From: Hydractinia symbiolongicarpus
Taxonomy: Eukaryota; Cnidaria; Hydrozoa; Anthoathecata; Hydractiniidae
Direction: 5' to 3'
NCBI RefSeq assembly: GCF_029227915.1
Contig: NC_079887.1
Coordinates: 27,651,650-27,715,649 of the forward strand
DNA length: 64,000 nucleotides
Part shown: positions 50,274 through 62,727 of the stretch, one piece after another
Layout of the letters: each line of letters starts with the position of its first letter
Position numbering within the stretch: position 1 is the first letter of the stretch
Notes under the pieces: model-generated
Databases searched by the model: none
Seen by the model: only the letters and a program-made list of their open reading frames with translations
Told to the model about the DNA's origin: nothing
Program-made: the position numbers and the translations under genes

Positions 50274-51488
50274 GAAGTTTAATCGCCGGCAAACGAAATC
50301 CCGCGTTTTCCCGTAAATCCCGGGCTTGGCACGTATAGTCGAATGTATACAAAGAAAGTACCCAGGGAGTAAACTCATTTCCCGAATGATTTTTTAAATT
50401 TTTTTTTCGCCACTAAAACGCATGAGACTTGTAGTTTTCAAAAATGTTTTCATTTTTGAAGAGACGCTTAATGAAAGAGGTTTAATCGCCGGAAAACGAA
50501 AACCCGCGATTTCCCGTAAATCCCGGGCTTGGCCCGTATAGACGAATGTATACAAAGAAAGTACCCTGTGAGTAAACTCATTTCCAGAACGATTTTTTAA
50601 ATTATTTTTTCACCACTAAACGCATGAGACTTGTAGTTTTCAAAAATATTTTCATATTTGATGAGACGCTGAATAAAAGAAGTTTAATCGCCGGCAAACG
50701 AAAACCCGCGATTTCCCGTAAATCCCGGGCTTGGCCCGTATAGTCAAAAGTATACAAAGAAAGTCCCCGGGGAGTAAACTCATTTCCCGAACGAAATTTT
50801 AAATTACTTTTTCACCACTAAAACGCATGAGACTTGTAGTTTTTTAAAATGTTTTCATTTTTCATGAGACGCTGAATAAAAGCAGTTTAATCGCCGGCAA
50901 ACGAAAACCCGCAATTTCCCGTAAATCCCGGGCTTGGCACGTATAGTCGAATGTATACAAAGAAAGTACCCTGTGAGTAAACTCATTTCCAGAACGATTT
51001 TTTAAATTATTTTTTCACCACTAAAACGCATAAGACTTGTAGTTTTTAAAAATGTTTTCATTTTTGATGAGACGCTGAATAAAAAAAGTTTAATCGCCGG
51101 CAAACGAAAACCCGCGATTTCCCGTAAATCCCGGCTTGGCCCGTATAGTCAAAAGTATACAAAGAAAGTACCCAGGGAGTAAACTCATTTCCCGAACGAT
51201 TTTTTAAATTATTTTTTCACCACTAAAACGCATGAGACTTGTAGTTTTTAAAAATGCTTTCATTATTGATGAGACGCTGAATAAAAGAAGTTTAATCGCC
51301 GGCAAACAAAAATCCGCGATTTCCCGTAAATCCCGGGCTTGGCCCGTATAGTCAAAAGTATACAAAAAAAGTACCCAGGGAGTAAACTCATTTCCCGAAC
51401 GATTTTTTAAATTACTTTTTCACCACTAAAACGCATGAGACTTGTAGTTTTAAAAATGTTTTCATTTTTGATGAGACGCTGAATAAAT
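50274..51488 (+). repeat. 1215-bp six-monomer tandem duplication, copy 2
   Basis: Perfect copy by eye of 49059-50273. The junction lies in 50274-50298 (monomer positions 14-38). It creates a hybrid monomer that starts 'acgctgaataaatgaag' and continues 'gaaatcccgcgtttt'. At 51476 the same start continues with the normal 'gaaaacccgcgattt'. Confidence 0.92.
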
Positions 51489-51639
51489 GAAGTTTAATCG
51501 CCGGCAAACGAAAACCCGCGATTTCCCGTAAATCCCGGGCTTGGCACGTATAGTCGAATGTATACAAAGAAAGTACCCTGTGAGTAAACTCATTTCCAGA
51601 ACGATTTTTTAAATTATTTTTTCACCACTAAAACGCATA

Positions 51640-53312
51640 AGACTTGTAGTTTTTAAAAATGTTTTCATTTTTGATGAGACGCTGAATAAAAGAAGTTTAA
51701 TCGCCGGCAAACGAAAATCCGCGATTTCCCGTAAATCCCGGGCTTGGCCCGTATAGTCAAAAGTATACAAAGAAAGTACCCAGGGAGTAAACTCATTTCC
51801 CGTACGATTTTTTAAATTACTTTTTCACCACTAAAACGCATGAGACTTGTAGTTTTTAAAAATCTTTTTATTTTTGATGAGACGCTGAATAAATGAAGTT
51901 TAATCGCCGGCAAACGAAAACCTGCGATTTCCCGTAAATCCTGGACTCGGCCCGTATAGTCAAAAGTATACAAAGAAAGTACCCAGGGAGTAAACTCGTT
52001 TCCCAAACGACTTTTTAAATTATTGTTTCACCACTAAAACGCATGAGACTTGTAGTTTTCAAGAATGTTTTCATTTTTAATGAGACGCTGAATAAAAGCA
52101 GTTTAATCGCCGGCAAACGAAAACCCGCGATTTCCCGTAAATTCCGGGCTTGGCACGTATAGTCGAATGTATACAAAGAAAGTACCCTGTGAGTAAACTC
52201 ATTTCCAGAACGATTTTTTAAATTATTTTTTCACCACTAAAACGCATAAGACTTGTAGTTTTTAAAAATGTTTTCATTTTTGATGAGACGCTGAATAAAA
52301 GAAGTTTAATCGCCGGCAAACGAAATCCCGCGTTTTCCCGTAAATCCCGGGCTTGGCACGTATAGTCGAATGTATACAAAGAAAGTACCCAGGGAGTAAA
52401 CTCATTTCCCGAATGATTTTTTAAATTTTTTTTTCGCCACTAAAACGCATGAGACTTGTAGTTTTCAAAAATGTTTTCATTTTTGAAGAGACGCTTAATG
52501 AAAGAGGTTTAATCGCCGGAAAACGAAAACCCGCGATTTCCCGTAAATCCCGGGCTTGGCCCGTATAGACGAATGTATACAAAGAAAGTACCCTGTGAGT
52601 AAACTCATTTCCAGAACGATTTTTTAAATTATTTTTTCACCACTAAACGCATGAGACTTGTAGTTTTCAAAAATATTTTCATATTTGATGAGACGCTGAA
52701 TAAAAGAAGTTTAATCGCCGGCAAACGAAAACCCGCGATTTCCCGTAAATCCCGGGCTTGGCCCGTATAGTCAAAAGTATACAAAGAAAGTCCCCGGGGA
52801 GTAAACTCATTTCCCGAACGAAATTTTAAATTACTTTTTCACCACTAAAACGCATGAGACTTGTAGTTTTTTAAAATGTTTTCATTTTTCATGAGACGCT
52901 GAATAAAAGCAGTTTAATCGCCGGCAAACGAAAACCCGCAATTTCCCGTAAATCCCGGGCTTGGCACGTATAGTCGAATGTATACAAAGAAAGTACCCTG
53001 TGAGTAAACTCATTTCCAGAACGATTTTTTAAATTATTTTTTCACCACTAAAACGCATAAGACTTGTAGTTTTTAAAAATGTTTTCATTTTTGATGAGAC
53101 GCTGAATAAAAGAAGTTTAATCGCCGGCAAACGAAAACCCGCGATTTCCCGTAAATCCCGGCTTGGCCCGTATAGTCAAAAGTATACAAAGAAAGTACCC
53201 AGGGAGTAAACTCATTTCCCGAACGATTTTTTAAATTATTTTTTCACCACTAAAACGCATGAGACTTGTAGTTTTTAAAAATGCTTTCATTATTGATGAG
53301 ACGCTGAATAAA
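51640..53312 (+). repeat. Segment repeated from 48398 (offset 3242), copy 2
   Basis: Second occurrence of the 'ccgtacgatt' to 'gctttcattattgatg' series. The offset of 3242 bp equals 16 monomers. It contains a third copy of most of the 1215-bp unit (from about 52300), but with 'aataaaagaag' where the duplicated pair has 'aataaaaaaag'. This copy is therefore older or has been converted. Confidence 0.84.
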
Positions 53313-53938
53313 TGAAGTTTAATCGCCGGCAAACGAAAACCCGCGATTTCCCGTAAATCCCGGGCTTGGCACGTATAGTCGAATGTATACAAAGAAAGTA
53401 CCCTGTGAGTAAACTCATTTCCAGAACGATTTTTTAAATTATTTTTTCACCACTAAAACGCATAAGACTTGTAGTTTTTAAAAATGTTTTCATTTTTGAT
53501 GAGACGCTGAATAAAAGAAGTTTAATCGCCGGCAAACGAAAACCCGCGATTTCGCGTAAATCCCGGCTTGGCCCGTATAGTCAAAAGTATACAAAGAAAG
53601 TACCCAGGGAGTAAACTCATTTCCCGAACGATTTTTTAAATTATTTTTTCACCACTAAAACGCATGAGACTTGTAGTTTTTAAAAATGTTTTCATTTTTG
53701 ATGAGACGCTGAATAAAAGAAGTTTAATCGCCGGCAAACGAAAACCCGCGATTTCCCGTAAATCCCGGGCTTGGCGCGTATAGTCGAATGTATACAAAGA
53801 AAGTACCCTGTGAGTAAACTCATTTCCAGAACGATTTTTTAAATTATTTTTTCACCACTAAAACGCATGAGACTTGTAGTTTTTAAAAATGTTTTCATTT
53901 TTGATGAGACGCTTAATGAAAGAGGTTTAATCGCCGGA

Positions 53939-54548
53939 AAACGAAAACCCGCGATTTCCCGTAAATCCCGGGCTTGGCCCGTATAGTCGAATGTATACAA
54001 AGAAAGTACCCTGTGAGTAAACTCATTTCCCGAACGATTTTTTAAATTATTTTTTCACCACTAAACGCATGAGACTTGTAGATTTCAAAAATATTTTCAT
54101 ATTTGATGAGACGCTGAATAAAAGAAGTTTCATCGCCGGCAAACGAAAACCCGCGATTTCCCGTAAATCCCGGGCTTGGCCCGTATAGTCAAAGGTATAC
54201 AAAGAAAGTACCAGGGGAGTAAACTCATTTGCCGAACGAAATTTTAAATTACTTTTTCACCACTAAAACGCATGAGACTTGTAGTTTTTAAAAATGTTTT
54301 CATTTTTCATGAGACGCTGAATAAAAGCAGTTTAATCGCCGGCAAACGAAAACCCGCGATTGCCCCCGTAAATCCCGGGCTTGCCACGTATAGTCGAATG
54401 TATACAAAGAAAGTACCCTGTGAGTAAACTCATTTCCAGAACGATTTTTTAAATTATTTTTTCACCACTAAAACGCATGAGACTTGTAGTTTTCAAGAAT
54501 GTTTTCATTTTAAATGACACGCTGAATAAAAGCAGTTTAATCGCCGGC
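53939..54548 (+). repeat. 610-bp three-monomer tandem duplication, copy 1
   Basis: Covers the tail of the 'acgcttaatg' monomer, the 'gtttcatcgcc' monomer (54131), the 'gattgcccccg' P monomer and the start of 'gacacgctg'. It repeats at offset 610 with a few differences ('ccaggggag' versus 'cccggggag', 'ttttaaatgacacg' versus 'tttttaatgacacg'). Confidence 0.82.
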
Positions 54549-55158
54549 AAACGAAAACCCGCGATTTCCCGTAAATCCCGGGCTTGGCCCGTATAGTCGA
54601 ATGTATACAAAGAAAGTACCCTGTGAGTAAACTCATTTCCCGAACGATTTTTTAAATTATTTTTTCACCACTAAACGCATGAGACTTGTAGTTTTCAAAA
54701 ATATTTTCATATTTGATGAGACGCTGAATAAAAGAAGTTTCATCGCCGGCAAACGAAAACCCGCGATTTCCCGTAAATCCCGGGCTTGGCCCGTATAGTC
54801 AAAGGTATACAAAGAAAGTACCCGGGGAGTAAACTCATTTCCCGAACGAAATTTTAAATTACTTTTTCACCACTAAAACGCATGAGACTTGTAGTTTTTA
54901 AAAATGTTTTCATTTTTCATGAGACGCTGAATAAAAGCAGTTTAATCGCCGGCAAACGAAAACCCGCGATTGCCCCCGTAAATCCCGGGCTTGCCACGTA
55001 TAGTCGAATGTATACAAAGAAAGTACCCTGTGAGTAAACTCATTTCCAGAACGATTTTTTAAATTATTTTTTCACCACTAAAACGCATGAGACTTGTAGT
55101 TTTCAAGAATGATTTCATTTTTAATGACACGCGGAATAAAAGCAGTTTAATCGCCGGC
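54549..55158 (+). repeat. 610-bp three-monomer tandem duplication, copy 2
   Basis: The junction lies in 54549-54588. It makes a hybrid in which a 'gacacgctg' start continues with 'cttggcccg' instead of 'cttggcacg'. It is absent from the downstream HOR copy at 56751-58675, so it postdates or was lost from that copy. Confidence 0.82.
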
Positions 55159-56750
55159 AAACGAAAACCCGCGATTTCCCGTAAATCCCGGGCTTGGCAC
55201 GTATAGTCGAATGTATACAAAGAAAGTACCCTGTGAGTAAACTCATTTCCAGAACGATTTTTTAAATTATTTTTTCACCACTAAAACGCATAAGACTTGT
55301 AGTTTTTAAAAATGTTTTCATTTTTGATGAGACGCTGAATAAAAGAAGTTTAATCGCCGGCAAACGAAAACCCGCGATTTCCCGTAAATCCCGGCTTGGC
55401 CCGTATAGTCAAAAGTATACAAAGAAAGTACCCAGGGAGTAAACTCATTTCCCGAACGATTTTTTAAATTACTTTTTCACCACTAAAACGCATGAGACTT
55501 GTAGTTTTTAAAAATGTTTTCATTTTTGATGGGACGCTGAATAAATGAAGTTTAATCGCCGGCAAACGAAAACCTGCGATTTCCCGTAAATCCTGGACTC
55601 GGCCCGTATAGTCAAAAGTATACAAAGAAAGTACCCAGGGAGTAAACTCATTTCCCAAACGATTTTTTAAATTATTATTTCACCACTAAAACGCATGAGA
55701 CTTGTAGTTTTCAAGAATGTTTTCATTTTTGATGAGACGCTGAATAAAAGCAGTTTAATCGCCGGCAAACGAAAACCTGCGATTTCCCGTAAATCCCGGA
55801 CTCGGCCCGTATAGTCAAAAGTATACAAAGAAAGTATCCAGGGAGTAAACTCATTTCCAGAACAATTTTTTAAATTATTTGTTCACCGCTGAAACGCATA
55901 AGACTTATAGTTTTCAAAAATGTTTTTATTTTTGATGAGACGCTTAATGAAAGAGGTTTAATCGCCGGAAAACGAAAACCGCGATTTCCCGTAAATCCCG
56001 GGCTTGGCCCGTATAGTCGAATGTATACAAAAAAAGTACCCTGTGAGTAAACTCATTTCCATAACGATTTTTTAAATTATTTTTTCACCACTAAAACGCA
56101 TGAGACTTGTAGATTTTAAAAATGTTTTCATTTTTGATGAGACGCTGAATAAAAGAAGTTTAATCGCCGGCAAACGAAAACCCGCGATTTCCCGTAAATC
56201 CCGGGCTTGGCACGTATAGTCGAATGTATACAAAGAAAGTACCCTGTGAGTAAACTCATTTCCAGAAAGATTTTTTAAATTATTTTTTCACCACTAAAAC
56301 GCATAAGACTTGTAATTTTTAAAAATGTTTTCATTTTTGATGAGACGCTGAATAAAAGAAGTTTAATCGCCGGCAAACGAAAACCCGCGATTTCCCGTAA
56401 ATCCCGGCTTGGCCCGTATAGTCAAAAGTATACAAAGAAAGTACCCAGGGAGTAAACTCATTTCCCGAACGATGTTTTAAATTATTTTTTCACCACTAAA
56501 ACGCATGAGACTTGTAGTTTTTAAAAATGCTTTCATTATTGATGAGACGCTGAATAAAAGAAGTTTAATCGCCGGCAAACAAAAATCCGCGATTTCCCGT
56601 AAATCCCGGGCTTGGCCCGTATAGTCAAAAGTATACAAAAAAAGTACCCAGGGAGTAAACTCATTTCCCGAACGATTTTTTAAATTACTTTTTCACCACT
56701 AAAACGCATGAGACTTGTAGTTTTAAAAATGTTTTCATTTTTGATGAGAC

Positions 56751-58675
56751 GCTGAATAAATGAAGTTTAATCGCCGGCAAACGAAAACCCGCGATTTCCC
56801 GTAAATCCCGGGCTTGGCACGTATAGTCGAATGTATACAAAGAAAGTACCCTGTGAGTAAACTCATTTCCAGAACGATTTTTTAAATTATTTTTTCACCA
56901 CTAAAACGCATAAGACTTGTAGTTTTTAAAAATGTTTTCATTTTTGATGAGACGCTGAATAAAAGAAGTTTAATCGCCGGCAAACGAAAACCCGCGATTT
57001 CGCGTAAATCCCGGCTTGGCCCGTATAGTCAAAAGTATACAAAGAAAGTACCCAGGGAGTAAACTCATTTCCCGAACGATTTTTTAAATTATTTTTTCAC
57101 CACTAAAACGCATGAGACTTGTAGTTTTTAAAAATGTTTTCATTTTTGATGAGACGCTGAATAAAAGAAGTTTAATCGCCGGCAAACGAAAACCCGCGAT
57201 TTCCCGTAAATCCCGGGCTTGGCGCGTATAGTCGAATGTATACAAAGAAAGTACCCTGTGAGTAAACTCATTTCCAGAACGATTTTTTAAATTATTTTTT
57301 CACCACTAAAACGCATGAGACTTGTAGTTTTTAAAAATGTTTTCATTTTTGATGAGACGCTTAATGAAAGAGGTTTAATCGCCGGAAAACGAAAACCCGC
57401 GATTTCCCGTAAATCCCGGGCTTGGCCCGTATAGTCGAATGTATACAAATAAAGTACCCTGTGAGTAAACTCATTTCCCGAACGATTTTTTAAATTATTT
57501 TTTCACCACTAAACGCATGAGACTTGTAGTTTTCAAAAATATTTTCATATTTGATGAGACGCTGAATAAAAGAAGTTTCATCGCCGGCAAACGAAAACCC
57601 GCGATTTCCCGTAAATCCCGGGCTTGGCCCGTATAGTCAAAGGTATACAAAGAAAGTACCCGGGGAGTAAACTCATTTCCCGAACGAAATTTTAAATTAC
57701 TTTTTCACCACTAAAAGGCATGAGACTTGTAGTTTTTAAAAATGTTTTCATTTTTCATGAGACGCTGAATAAAAGCAGTTTAATCGCCGGCAAACGAAAA
57801 CCCGCGATTGCCCCCGTAAATCCCGGGCTTGCCACGTATAGTCGAATGTATACAAAGAAAGTACCCTGTGAGTAAACTCATTTCCAGAACGATTTTTTAA
57901 ATTATTTTTTCACCACTAAAACGCATGAGACTTGTAGTTTTCAAGAATGTTTTCATTTTTAATGACACGCTGAATAAAAGCAGTTTAATCGCCGGCAAAC
58001 GAAAACCCGCGATTTCCCGTAAATCCCGGGCTTGGCACGTATAGTCGAATGTATACAAAGAAAGTACCCTGTGAGTAAACTCATTTCCAGAACGATTTTT
58101 TAAATTATTTTTTCACCACTAAAACGCATAAGACTTGTAGTTTTTAAAAATGTTTTCATTTTTGATGAGACGCTGAATAAAAGAAGTTTAATCGCCGGCA
58201 AACGAAAACCCGCGATTTCCCGTAAATCCCGGCTTGGCCCGTATAGTCAAAAGTATACAAAGAAAGTACCCAGGGAGTAAACTCATTTCCCGAACGATTT
58301 TTTAAATTACTTTTTCACCACTAAAACGCATGAGACTTGTAGTTTTTAAAAATGTTTTCATTTTTGATGGGACGCTGAATAAATGAAGTTTAATCGCCGG
58401 CAAACGAAAACCTGCGATTTCCCGTAAATCCTGGACTCGGCCCGTATAGTCAAAAGTATACAAAGAAAGTACCCAGGGAGTAAACTCATTTCCCAAACGA
58501 TTTTTTAAATTATTATTTCACCACTAAAACGCATGAGACTTGTAGTTTTCAAGAATGTTTTCATTTTTGATGAGACGCTGAATAAAAGCAGTTTAATCGC
58601 CGGCAAACGAAAACCTGCGATTTCCCGTAAATCCCGGACTCGGCCCGTATAGTCAAAAGTATACAAAGAAAGTAT
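56751..58675 (+). repeat. 14-monomer HOR, copy 2 (first part)
   Basis: Follows 53301 onward without the three-monomer duplication: 'aaatgaag', 'atttcgcgtaaat', 'cttggcgcg', 'acgcttaatg', 'gtttcatcgcc' (57579), 'gattgcccccg' (about 57808), 'gacacgctg', 'ccggcttgg' unit, 'gatgggacgctg' and P-like. It is aligned to the previous copy at offset 2838. Private changes are 'acaaataaagtacc' and 'aaaaggcatgag'. Confidence 0.83.
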
Positions 58676-60701
58676 CCAGGGAGTAAACTCATTTCCAGAA
58701 CAATTTTTTAAATTATTTGTTCACCGCTGAAACGCAAAAGACTTATAGTTTTCAAAAATGTTTTTATTTTTGATGAGACGCTTAATGAAAGAGGTTTAAT
58801 CGCCGGAAAACGAAAACCGCGATTTCCCGTAAATCCCGGGCTTGGCCCGTATAGTCGAATGTATACAAAAAAAGTACCCTGTGAGTAAACTCATTTCCAT
58901 AACGATTTTTTAAATTATTTTTTCACCACTAAAACGCATGAGACTTGTAGATTTTAAAAATGTTTTCATTTTTGATGAGACGCTGAATAAAAGAAGTTTA
59001 ATCGCCGGCAAACGAAAACCCGCGATTTCCCGTAAATCCCGGGCTTGGCACGTATAGTCGAATGTATACAAAGAAAGTACCCTGTGAGTAAACTCATTTC
59101 CAGAAAGATTTTTTAAATTATTTTTTCACCACTAAAACGCATAAGACTTGTAATTTTTAAAAATGTTTTCATTTTTGATGAGACGCTGAATAAAAGAAGT
59201 TTAATCGCCGGCAAACGAAAACCCGCGATTTCCCGTAAATACCGGGCTTGGCCTGCATAGTCAAAAGTATACAAAGAAAGTATCCAGGGAGTAAACTCAT
59301 TTCCCAAACAATTTTTTAAATTATTTTTTCACCACTAAAACGCATGAGACTTGTTGTTTTCAAAAATGTTTTCATTTTTTATGAGACGCTTAATGAAAGA
59401 GGTTTAATTGCCGGAAAACGAAAACCCGCGATTTCCCGTAAATCCCGGACTCGGCCCGTATATTCGAATGTATACAAAGAAAGTATCCAGGGAGTAAACT
59501 CATTTCCCAAACGATTTTTTAAATTTTTTTTTTACCACTAAAACACATGAGACTTGTTGTTTTCAAAAATGTTTTCATTGTTGATGAGACGCTTAATGAA
59601 AGAGGTTTAATCGCCGGAAAACGAAAACCCGCGATTTCCCTTAAACCCCGGCTTGGCCCGTATAGTCGAATGTATACAAAGAAAGTTCCCTGTGAATAAA
59701 CTCATTTCCAGAACGATTGTTTAAATTATTTTTTCACCACTAAACGCATGAGACTTGTAGTTTTCAAAAATATTTTCCTATTTGATAAGACGCTGAATAA
59801 AAGAAGTTTAATCGCCGGCAAACGAAAACCCGCGATTTCCCGTAAATCCCGGGCTTGGCCCGTATAGTCAAAAGTATACAAAGAAAGTACCCAGGGAGTA
59901 AACTCATTTCCCGAACGAAATTTTAAATTACTTTTTCACCACTAAAACGCATGAGACTTGTAGTTTTTAAAAATGTTTTCATTTTTCATGAGACGCTGAA
60001 TAAAAGCAGTTTAATCGCCGGCAAACGAAAACCCGCGATTTCCCGTAAATCCCGGGCTTGGCACGTATAGTCGAATGTATACAAAGAAAGTACCCTGTGA
60101 GTAAACTCATTTCCAGAACGATTTTTCAAATTATTTTTTCACCACTAAAACGCATAAGACTTGTAGTTTTTAAAAATGTTTTCATTTTTGATGAGACGCT
60201 GAATAAAAGAAGTTTAATCGCCGGCAAACGAAAACCCGCGATTTCCCGTAAATACCGGGCTTGGCCTGCATAGTCAAAAGTATACAAAGAAAGTATCCAG
60301 GGAGTAAACTCATTTCCCGAACGAATTTTTAAATTATTTTTTCACCACTAAAACGCATGAGACTTGTAGTTTTCGAAAATGTTTTCATTTTTGATGAGAC
60401 GCTGAATAAAAGGAGTTTAATCGCCGGCAAACGAAATCCTGCGATTTCCCTAAATCCCGGACTCGGCCCGTATAGTCAAAAGTATACAAAGAAAGTACCC
60501 AGGGAGTAAACTCATTTCCAGAACGATTTTTTAAATTACTTTTTCACCACTAAAACGCATGAGACTTGTAGTTTTTAAAAATGTTTTCATTTTTGATGGG
60601 ACGCTGAATAAATGAAGTTTAATCGCCGGCAAACGAAAACCTGCGATTTCCCGTAAATCCTGGACTCGGCCCGTATAGTCAAAAGTATACAAAGAAAGTA
60701 C
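58676..60701 (+). repeat. 2026-bp ten-monomer tandem duplication, copy 1
   Basis: Runs from the 'tttgttcaccgctgaaacg' marker and m13 through y-like ('tgtagattttaaa'), Z ('cctgcatag'), W, X-like ('attgttgatgag', 'cccttaaaccccgg'), 'gataagacgctg', P, Z, Q and the 'gatgggacgctg' monomer. About seven differences from copy 2 were seen, e.g. 'cgcaaaagac' versus 'cgcataagac' and 'aaagttccctgtg' versus 'aaagtaccctgtg'. Confidence 0.88.
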
Positions 60702-62727
60702 CCAGGGAGTAAACTCATTTCCAGAACAATTTTTTAAATTATTTGTTCACCGCTGAAACGCATAAGACTTATAGTTTTCAAAAATGTTTTTATTTTTGAT
60801 GAGACGCTTAATGAAAGAGGTTTAATCGCCGGAAAACGAAAACCGCGATTTCCCGTAAATCCCGGGCTTGGCCCGTATAGTCGAATGTATACAAAAAAAG
60901 TACCCTGTGAGTAAACTCATTTCCATAACGATTTTTTAAATTATTTTTTCACCACTAAAACGCATGAGACTTGTAGATTTTAAAAATGTTTTCAGTTTTG
61001 ATGAGACGCTGAATAAAAGAAGTTTAATCGCCGGCAAACGAAAACCCGCGATTTCCCGTAAATCCCGGGCTTGGCACGTATAGTCGAATGTATACAAAGA
61101 AAGTACCCTGTGAGTAAACTCATTTCCAGAAAGATTTTTTAAATTATTTTTTCACCACTAAAACGCATAAGACTTGTAATTTTTAAAAATGTTTTCATTT
61201 TTGATGAGACGCTGAATAAAAGAAGTTTAATCGCCGGCAAACGAAAACCCGCGATTTCCCGTAAATACCGGGCTTGGCCTGCATAGTCAAAAGTATACAA
61301 AGAAAGTATCCAGGGAGTAAACTCATTTCCCAAAGAATTTTTTAAATTATTTTTTCACCACTAAAACGCATGAGACTTGTTGTTTTCAAAAATGTTTTCA
61401 TTTTTGATGAGACGCTTAATGAAAGAGGTTTAATTGCCGGAAAACGAAAACCCGCGATTTCCCGTAAATCCCGGACTCGGCCCGTATATTCGAATGTATA
61501 CAAAGAAAGTATCCAGGGAGTAAACTCATTTCCCAAACGATTTTTTAAATTTTTTTTTTACCACTAAAACACATGAGACTTGTTGTTTTCAAAAATGTTT
61601 TCATTGTTGATGAGACGCTTAATGAAAGAGGTTTAATCGCCGGAAAACGAAAACCCGCGATTTCCCTTAAACCCCGGCTTGGCCCGTATAGTCGAATGTA
61701 TACAAAGAAAGTACCCTGTGAATAAACTCATTTCCAGAACGATTGTTTAAATTATTTTTTCACCACTAAACGCATGAGACTTGTAGTTTTCAAAAATATT
61801 TTCCTATTTGATAAGACGCTGAATAAAAGAAGTTTAATCGCCGGCAAACGAAAACCCGCGATTTCCCGTAAATCCCGGGCTTGGCCGGGATAGTCAAAAG
61901 TATACAAAGAAAGTACCCAGGGAGTAAACTCATTTCCCGAACGAAATTTTAAATTACTTTTTCACCACTAAAACGCATGAGACTTGTAGTTTTTAAAAAT
62001 GTTTTCATTTTTCATGAGACGCTGAATAAAAGCAGTTTAATCGCCGGCAAACGAAAACCCGCGATTTCCCGTAAATCCCGGGCTTGGCACGTATAGTCGA
62101 ATGTATACAAAGAAAGTACCCTGTGAGTAAACTCATTTCCAGAACGATTTTTCAAATTATTTTTTCACCACTAAAACGCATAAGACTTGTAGTTTTTAAA
62201 AATGTTTTCATTTTTGATGAGACGCTGAATAAAAGAAGTTTAATCGCCGGCAAACGAAAACCCGCGATTTCCCGTAAATACCGGGCTTGGCCTGCATAGT
62301 CAAAAGTATACAAAGAAAGTATCCAGGGAGTAAACTCATTTCCCGAACGAATTTTTAAATTATTTTTTCACCACTAAAACGCATGAGACTTGTAGTTTTC
62401 GAAAATGTTTTCATTTTTGATGAGACGCTGAATAAAAGGAGTTTAATCGCCGGCAAACGAAATCCTGCGATTTCCCTAAATCCCGGACTCGGCCCGTATA
62501 GTCAAAAGTATACAAAGAAAGTACCCAGGGAGTAAACTCATTTCCAGAACGATTTTTTAAATTACTTTTTCACCACTAAAACGCATGAGACTTGTAGTTT
62601 TTAAAAATGTTTTCATTTTTGATGGGACGCTGAATAAATGAAGTTTAATCGCCGGCAAACGAAAACCTGCGATTTCCCGTAAATCCTGGACTCGGCCCGT
62701 ATAGTCAAAAGTATACAAAGAAAGTAC
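60702..62727 (+). repeat. 2026-bp ten-monomer tandem duplication, copy 2
   Basis: Offset exactly 2026. The junction lies in 60702-60722, within 'ccagggagtaaactcatttc'. A 'gatgggacgctg' monomer body is joined to the 'cagaacaatttttt' tail that precedes the 'tttgttcaccgctg' marker. At 62749 the unduplicated continuation ('ccaaacgatttttt') returns. Private changes include 'ggccgggatagtc' near 61887. Confidence 0.88.

Larger units (their letters stand above)
53301..56750 (+). repeat. 14-monomer HOR plus 3-monomer insertion (17 monomers)
   Basis: Order: 'aaatgaag', 'atttcgcgtaaat', 'cttggcgcg', 'acgcttaatgaaagagg', 'gtttcatcgcc', P with 'gattgcccccg', 'gacacgctg', the last three repeated, then a 'ccggcttgg' unit, 'gatgggacgctg', P-like, m13, y-like ('tgtagattttaaa'), 'ccagaaagatt' unit, and the 'acaaaaatccgcg' unit. 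The 14-monomer ground state is 2838 bp, the offset between 54741 and 57579 and between 55464 and 58302. Confidence 0.83.
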
